Shown in pieces: positions 57,946 to 64,000 of a stretch of 64,000 nt of DNA. Location of the stretch: positions 6,944,001 through 7,008,000 of the forward strand of contig JBANDB010000001.1 in NCBI GenBank assembly GCA_037576215.1. Reading direction: 5' to 3'. Position numbers and translations under genes: made by a program. Positions within the stretch are counted from its first letter, which is position 1; each line of letters starts with the position of its first letter. This stretch comes from Armillaria gallica. Taxonomy: Eukaryota > Basidiomycota > Agaricomycetes > Agaricales > Physalacriaceae. The notes beneath the pieces are model-generated. The model was not told where the DNA came from. It made no database searches and saw nothing but the letters and a program-made list of their open reading frames with translations.

Positions 57946-60840
57946 TTAGCAATTGAGTGGATTGCACACAGAATGCTTATTAGCATAGGCACCTATAGGG
58001 CCATATATGACTGGTTTGCACAGCTGGATCATACACTGCCACATTCTATTTTGGCCAACTGGCTCATTTTGAGTGCCAGTCACAGATACAGCTCAATTTC
58101 CTGGACCTGTGCTCACTAGGTGGGTCAGGAAAAAAGTGAACTAGACATGAAAAATATATTCAGACCCATATCAGGTGGTAGCCCGATGTTGTGCAGCCAA
58201 CAATGGATGGATCCGATGTCGAATGTTTGGATTACCTTTTTTTTTTGGTGCTAATGAACCGGCATCTGTGGAAAAATAAACAGCACAGAATAGGGATCAA
58301 ACTAGCAGTACATGATTAACACAATATTGAAGACACAACCTTTAACAACTACTCCAACATGCCATATAAATATTAGAAATCATGTAGTATACATAGAGTC
58401 CAGTATTTAATATTTTAGAAATAAAAAAATAGCCACACATAAACTGGGCACGGTGGGCGCGGGTGTCAACGGCGGGCATCGTGGGTGTCGCCAACAGTGG
58501 GATAAGGTCCCTGTATGTTCAAGTGAGCAGTTTTCGAGTGATAACACAGGACAGGACGTCAGTGGGATGGGAAAGTGGGGCAGGGAGGTGTTGGTGCCCA
58601 TTTTCATGGCGATGGTGAGGTTCTAGGTGAGAAAGGACCCCACCATTGGATTCCCCGACATTGATAATGTGGGTGACAGAGACTGGGAGGTGGTGGCTAC
58701 CCTGTAGGGGTAGGTATAGGGTGGAAAAGGTGGGGATGGGGATGAGGTGGCGACGCTCAGCGACGAGAGGATCAGGGGCAGTGGCGCATAGCAGCATCGT
58801 GTTCCCACACCCAAATAATGGGGGATGCATGACTGTGGGGTGCGTGGAGTGACTGGGTGGAGTGGAGGAGGCCGATGTTGGTGTTCAGCGGGGCGGGCAG
58901 CAGCGGACGGACGAATCATGGTACAGCCATAATTCTTGCAAGAATCTTGGTGTCTAGGATTTGTCCTTTGATGCCTAAATGAGCGTAGTCGCTGTCATCA
59001 TCGTTTGTGGTCGGGATCCTGATCTTGTCCTGCTGTCCCCGCTCGTCCTCTCCCGCCCTCCTACCTCCTCCATGTTTGCTCTCCTTGTGCATGGACCTTC
59101 CCTAGAGCTACGCCAGGGCCCTGCCTCACACAATAGATCCCCCACCCATGCCGTCGTCATCGTCGTTGTGCTCAGCGTTGGCGTCCTGGGCGTTGGTTGT
59201 GCATTTTGTAGGCCCTCCCACATCGAGATGGGCACCGATATCGAATCCTGGGTCATATTCCACCCCATTTGAGAGTGCGAATGTTGTGTGTGCCAGCGAT
59301 TGGCCCCAATATCAACGCGGGGGATACTGGACCAGTCCCGGCCGGACTGGTGGTCCCATTGGGGTCGTGGCGGGCCATAGATTGGCAGTGTTGTCCTCAC
59401 CGAGGGTAGTGACCTCTATGACTGTCGTCTGGGAGATTGGGTAATGCTGCCTCATTTGAGAGCTTGTGCGGAGGGTGGCAGGCAGGATGATGCACATTAT
59501 CCAGGGCTCTTGGGGCCACTGGATGCGTTGAAAACACCTAAAAGAAGTTGATAAGCAACAAAGAGAAGTAAAACATACCTTGCGACGCAAATAGAGCACT
59601 ATTTACATGCTATGTGGGCATCGAGGCAAGATGTTGTGGTGGTCTCTGGGCAAAAAAGAAGCTGCACAGCCACTCAATCACTGCCCGGATTTATGGTCTG
59701 GGGTGATCAAGCGAGCAAAATGCATCCTTGGAATGCGTCCCCTGCTCAACACACCCACTCCGAGGCCCCGGAAGTTAATGGGATATAATATTTGAGTACG
59801 GTATAATACATCTATTTACCTTTTGCAATTAAAATGCATCTCAATAGTGAATAATATGCATTTTAAGGAGGATATCATGCATTTTTGGACAGTTTGAAGT
59901 CTATATTCTTTGTACGATGTTATATGCAGCTTTTCAAAGGACCAGATGGGTTGTATATGCAACAGCATACATCCCACTATTGAAATGAACCATCCGATCC
60001 ATGGCGATCCATTCATCTAACCCTTGTTATTCACTTTGCTGAAGTAAACTTATAATAGCAGTACGTTCTTGCTCTCGATCAGTGCACTTTCATCTGACCA
60101 AAACGAATTTGTGTCTTGGCAGGTAGATCTTCAGGAATATTACAGTCTTAAATGAGTACAGGCTATACTTTCCAGACACTGCACTGTAATTTGAGATTCG
60201 GCCTTGCGATATACCTTGTATAATACATGTTCCACATGCTTTTTGCATTCTTTGACATTGTAATTCATATGTATCTTCACAGAGGATGAGAATTAAGTCC
60301 AGTAAAACTGCTTAGATCATTGAAATAGTCTAACAGAGTTATCTGCCACATTTTTGAGGACTGAAAGAGCCTCAGGACTGAACAATTACAACCCAATTCC
60401 TAGCTACGATGAATTGGGAGGTGTCTGGCAAACTCCGGAAATTGTCGAAAACATGTTTTTTCCTTGCCAATTCATTGCTATGCATACTTTAAGAGGTTGA
60501 AATCAAATACAGTGATCATATATTACATTGTTATGTGTTATATATATATATTAGATGCAGTGGATTGCCCGCTATCCTAAAATTCTGCTCGCTTTCAAAA
60601 AAAATGCTGGCATACCAAATTGGGAATGCTGCATTCCCACGGTTAGTACATCCAAGCGCATGTGGATGAATCCAGCCAAAATAAGCCATGGATGGGTGCG
60701 GAAGCAGTACCAGAATATTAAAGAATATTTTCTGGGCCCGCATAATTTTTTTTGGACCCCAGCCAATGAGCAGGAGGGTGGGAATTCCAGTGCTGGTTGA
60801 GCCAGTGTCTGAACCACCCATTTGTGGATTAGCTAATGGC
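57930..60840. mobile_element. Unresolved insertion(s) carrying repeat R1 copy 2
   Basis: Starts near a hairpin (GCCTATGCTAAT and its complement, 57935-57990) and ends before the extra ORF opens near 60849. It includes a CpG-containing stretch at 58430-59830 whose part 58640-59540 matches 22890-23720 in the same orientation. It also holds AT-rich non-coding DNA at 59830-60540. No transposase frame was seen. The exact ends and any target duplication could not be fixed, and more than one insertion may be present. Confidence 0.5.
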
Positions 60841-60848
60841 CTGCCCAA

Positions 60849-63374
60849 TTGCCCAAAACAGCTGCTTTGGCAATCTGCATTGATTTTGCAATCCGGTCCT
60901 CTGCTGATCAGCATTACAATATGACCAAAATCTACAGCATGGCTTGGAGACAGCAGCGAGACCATCTTGACGATTGGGGCCTCGGATGTGTACATGATCG
61001 GAATTCGAGAGAGAGAGATCGCCGATCCAGGAGGCAGAGTACTTCCCCCCCGCGAGTAGCATTCAATGAAGAACGCAAGAGTCGCCAGAGGAGGAAGGGG
61101 AAACAGAGAGCTTCATCTCACGAGCTCAATTGGGCAAGAGATGAGGAGGACCGTCGACGCCGATGTGATGAAGACGATGCTGTCAAATACACATGTCGCC
61201 ATGTAGCTGCTGCACCGATTCTGCAGCATATTATCAAGCTACAAGCTAGGGAGTTGCTGGATGGACATGCACACTGAGGAGATTCGACAATGGGTGCCCT
61301 ACATGAGCAGTTATCAATGAACCTGGAGCTGGTCCGTCGTTGTAATGAACTCGAAAAACTGCTGCATAAATGGCAGTCCTCTCCCAACTGGGACCGTTTG
61401 CCACCACAGAAACGGGTTTGTGACTCGCAGAACCACCAGGCCGACTCCCGTAACCATTGCAATAGGGACTTGGATGAATTTTTGGAGAGTGATGGGGAAT
61501 TTTCATCGCCCTGGCACACCTGGCCCCAACGTGATAGGGAACATGGGATCCCGCCGTATCGAGGCGGAGTCCCCCACCCAAGAGGAAGGGATGTCCATAA
61601 AGGATGTCCCCTAAAACAACCTGCAGACGCCATAACACTACTGCCGCAGCGATTCCAGTGCCTCCCAGATGAGGACAGACATGATGAGGTCTTAGATTCT
61701 TACGACCAACGATGATTCGCTGGGGTAGTGGAGGACCTGTGAAAACCGCTGGAGGAAAGGATCGTGGAGTTATCCCATGACCTACCAGCTATGCCACTGC
61801 CTGACGGTTCCTACCCTCACCGCACGAAGGAGAATAGACCCATGGCCGATATTATCAACGGCGTAGGGTCCAGCAGTGATGAGGGAGATGGGGGATGTCC
61901 CTTGAACTCGGTTCAACACAGTCGTCTTTTCGTAGAGCGACGAGCTTGTCGCCTCAGGCACCCAGGGAGGCTACCATCATGGTTGTGTGCAGTCAAACAC
62001 AAAGGCGGGATGGAACGAGATAATTCGTTTCGAGGCATGTATGGCCCAGGTTTTGCATATGACCATCAAACAAACATCATGTATGCAGATCGCAAGGCAG
62101 TTGATGTGGCCAGATCGATGATGGAAGGACTGGGAGTGAATATTCCAGTGGATATGAGCACACACCCTAATCCTCGGGGTTTCCCCATGACGGTTAGGGA
62201 GGTTCAGGAGACTGTCATGTTCGTGCACATGCGTAGGCAGGGATGGCAATCCACACTGTGACTGCTGTGTGAATTCCATTGCATATCATCATCTGTAATT
62301 ATGCGCTACTGTGACTTATCTATGCATGAGGTTCTTGAAATTTTTGAACAAGACAACCGTCTGGAGGCATTGGTACAGGGCATGCCCCGCCCATACTTCA
62401 TACCCCTCGATCCTGTCCACTGTCGCACAGGTCCCGATTCCATGGCGAACAGTGTGGGTCTGGTTTCTCCTGTAAACGGATCACTGGATGACTGGTGTCA
62501 GTATACTGCTCACCATTTCCACCCCAGTGGCCTCAACCCCACGAGTGGGATCACCATGGACGCATCTTACCATGTCAGCTATGCGAACATATGGGGTATG
62601 TTACTCATGTGATTCCTTCACCCCACGGCTACAAAAAAGTTTTATGCGCAAATTTTTGTGAGTATAGTGTTTCGACCTTGGTACTACATTGACTTTATCC
62701 AAGCCTGGAATACTAGGCGCACCATGGAGTTGCCTATTATGATTGCGTCAGGGAGCCCTACACTGTGGCATATGATATTTCAGGGTGCAGGCAAGAACAT
62801 GTCCGAACTGGATATTATTAAGCACCTGGCTGCTTGCGCAATCATGCAGGAGATGCTGGACAGCATGTACCCATGGGTGTTGGTGTGGATTGACCAGCAC
62901 AACACCATCCATTTCCGCGACCGTAACCAGGAGTTGGAGATCGAGCGGATGGAGCGCATCAGCAGGCACAGGGAGCCGGTCATCACACCATTCATCCGCA
63001 GATGGTGGTCCCCTGATGAGGGTGACACGCACTGCATTCGTGCCTTACTGCAATACGAACGCTATGAGTACCAGCCAACGGGGCAGGTACAAGTTCAGAA
63101 GCATCAGTCATGGTTGCTGTGCAGTGAAGACAACAGGTTCTTGTGGCTCAATGAGTTCCTGCCAACTGCGCCTGCATACATCCCAGATGCCTCAGAAATG
63201 GGGTCTGATGGACCTGAGCCTGATGTTCCGATGATGCCAGCCCTGTCCACCAATGAAGTCAACAATGTCGCACCTAATGGTGCTACTGACGATATGGAAA
63301 TGGATGATGAATCAGTGACCGCACGGGCACAGTCCGCCACACCTGGGGACGGTAAACAATTGCACAGTGCCTAG
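60849..63374 (+). pseudogene. Long extra ORF of unknown function (ORF3), TGA-interrupted
   Basis: About 840 codons in one frame, broken only by TGA at 61275, 61713, 61740, 62259 and 62610. That pattern matches gag and pol, so this was one protein until decay. The start is hidden by the preceding insertion. Segments in order: a basic, arginine/serine-rich part (RNSRERDRRSRRQSTSPP, RKSRQRRKGKQR); a helical part with coiled-coil character (HEQLSMNLELVRRCNELEKL); a middle region (MYADRKAVDVARSMMEGLGV); and a Trp-rich C-terminal region (YPWVLVWIDQHNTIHFRDR, ITPFIRRWWSPDEGD, HQSWLLCSEDNRFLWLNEF) with an acidic tail. No membrane segments, so not an envelope glycoprotein. I know no matching domain. 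Confidence 0.75.
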
Positions 63375-63430
63375 GGATTGTATTGTTGTGCCTTGCACAT
63401 CTCCGTTCACGACCACTAACGCGGTCTGGT

Positions 63431-63452
63431 GGGGGGGGGGGGGGGGGGGGGG
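63431..63452 (+). promoter_or_regulatory. Poly-G tract in the polypurine-tract position
   Basis: Twenty-two consecutive G directly before the 3' LTR. In LTR retrotransposons the purine tract at this place primes plus-strand DNA synthesis. A pure G run of this length is unusual and may have expanded by slippage. Confidence 0.7.
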
Positions 63453-63653
63453 TGTAAGGGATGGTACCATACTTATCTATGACCATTTAACAATGACTTA
63501 CTTAACTTACTCAGCATCGGCTATGCCGATGCATAGTATATATTAGCTAGCATAGCATTACTTAAGCTAGCTTTTCTCTTGTACACCTTCGTAGTTGATC
63601 GATACATGTTGGTCAAAGCTACGTTGTGCACTTAGAGTTAAGGCCCTCTTACA
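63453..63653 (+). repeat. 3' LTR of the chromovirus
   Basis: 201 bases, the same length and ends as the 5' LTR with six transitions between them, followed by the target duplication GAGAA. Confidence 0.95.
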
Positions 63654-64000
63654 GAGAAGGAAGAAAGTTCAACAGAGCAAAGGCCACAGCTTCTTTCAGG
63701 ATATTGATAGTGCCAAAGAAACTAGCAGAGAGATGTTTCATTTATACTTATTGTATGGAAACTCTATTGAAGGGTCTATGCTGCTAAATTTTGGGGTTTC
63801 AGAGTGGGTGAATAGAGTAGAGGACATGTGTTGATTGCATGTTGAGCATCCATTCCGCTTGCTATGGCCTGATCAACCAAGCACCAATTGAGTGGCTGTG
63901 CTTGCCATTTGTCACTCCCCACCATGCATTTCTCTATTCAACAGCCTCTTTGTGGGTGTAAAAAGTGGGTACTTCCTGCTTCAATATTTATTTATAAAAT
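63654..64000 (-). pseudogene. Continuation of kinase copy D beyond the retrotransposon
   Basis: After one copy of the target duplication, GAGAAGGAAGAAAGTTCAAC aligns with AAGAAGGAATGGAACATGAG of copy B (about 11299), continuing from the left flank at 46394. Similarity fades after about 30-50 bases and the rest to the window end is AT-rich with no recognised gene. Confidence 0.45.

Larger units (their letters stand above)
46395..63653 (+). mobile_element. Ty3/gypsy chromovirus, 17.3 kb, with nested insertions
   Basis: Bounded by 201-base LTRs (TGTAAG..CTTACA) and a perfect 5-base target duplication GAGAA (46390-46394 and 63654-63658). Internal order: gag, aspartic protease, RT, RNase H, integrase, chromodomain, a proline-rich ORF, then a long extra ORF and a poly-G tract. 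Three insertions lie inside it: 50122-51828, the palindrome 52607-53795, and about 57.93-60.84 kb. Without them it would be about 11.5 kb, still large for a chromovirus. The gag-protease frame and the pol frame are each free of frameshifts outside the insertions, but carry many TGA stops. The element itself is therefore inactive. Confidence 0.95.

Noticed and set aside
46658..63374. TGA read as a sense codon (altered genetic code) in the retroelement
   Set aside because: TGA falls where Arg is expected, not Trp as in known TGA reassignments, and nearby genes such as 2599-3672 end normally at TGA. CpG decay explains it.
61290..63374. Envelope glycoprotein in the extra ORF
   Set aside because: No signal peptide, transmembrane segment or cysteine pattern; basic and Trp-rich instead.

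Overview
The window looks like nuclear DNA of a basidiomycete (Agaricomycetes-type) fungus. The evidence is short GT-AG introns of about 50 bases, an aminoglycoside-phosphotransferase-like kinase, a FunK1-type fungal kinase, a decayed expanded family of small protein kinases, an F-box/LRR gene, a chromoviral Ty3/gypsy element and a tyrosine-recombinase (YR) retroelement. No rRNA gene, complete tRNA or CRISPR array was seen.

Region 1 (1-21.9 kb) is the gene-bearing part, with mixed base composition and common CpG. It holds a pair of paralogous small genes (2-433 and 4120-4539, both minus), an APH-like kinase gene (2599-3672), a spliced gene of unknown function (5965-6663) and a decayed duplication array. 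The array repeats a module made of a kinase and a convergent unknown gene 'X': A 6880-7732(+), B 10571-11786(-), C 15845-17102(+), with X copies near 8.0-8.5, 9.8-10.1, 13.3-13.6 and 17.2-17.7 kb, and a second unknown family 'Y' at 8706-9177 and 13903-14449. A TA-flanked MITE lies at 18200-18546 and a decayed FunK1 kinase at 20.45-21.85 kb.

Region 2 (21.9-46.39 kb) is AT-richer, poor in CpG and is a transposon graveyard. It contains a repeat shared with 58.6-59.5 kb, a hAT-like element (24132-25611), a possible old copia-type LTR, one minus-strand YR retroelement (about 28.1-36.7 kb: gag, RT, RNase H, tyrosine recombinase) broken by a 2.8 kb fold-back element full of ACTAGT, an F-box/LRR pseudogene (39.0-40.3 kb) and a fourth kinase copy D (45.85-46.39 kb).

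Region 3 (46395-63653) is one 17.3 kb Ty3/gypsy chromovirus with 201-base LTRs and a perfect 5-base target duplication (GAGAA). It sits inside kinase copy D, whose sequence appears to resume at 63654. Gag, protease, RT, RNase H, integrase and chromodomain are all recognisable. Downstream of the chromodomain is a long extra open frame of unknown function (about 60.85-63.37 kb). The element carries three nested insertions: a 1.7 kb putative solo LTR in the protease, a 1.19 kb near-perfect palindrome, and about 2.9 kb near 57.9-60.8 kb. Nineteen of the 21 in-frame stops counted are TGA, which together with CpG transitions between the LTRs points to CpG-methylation-driven decay of an otherwise in-frame element.
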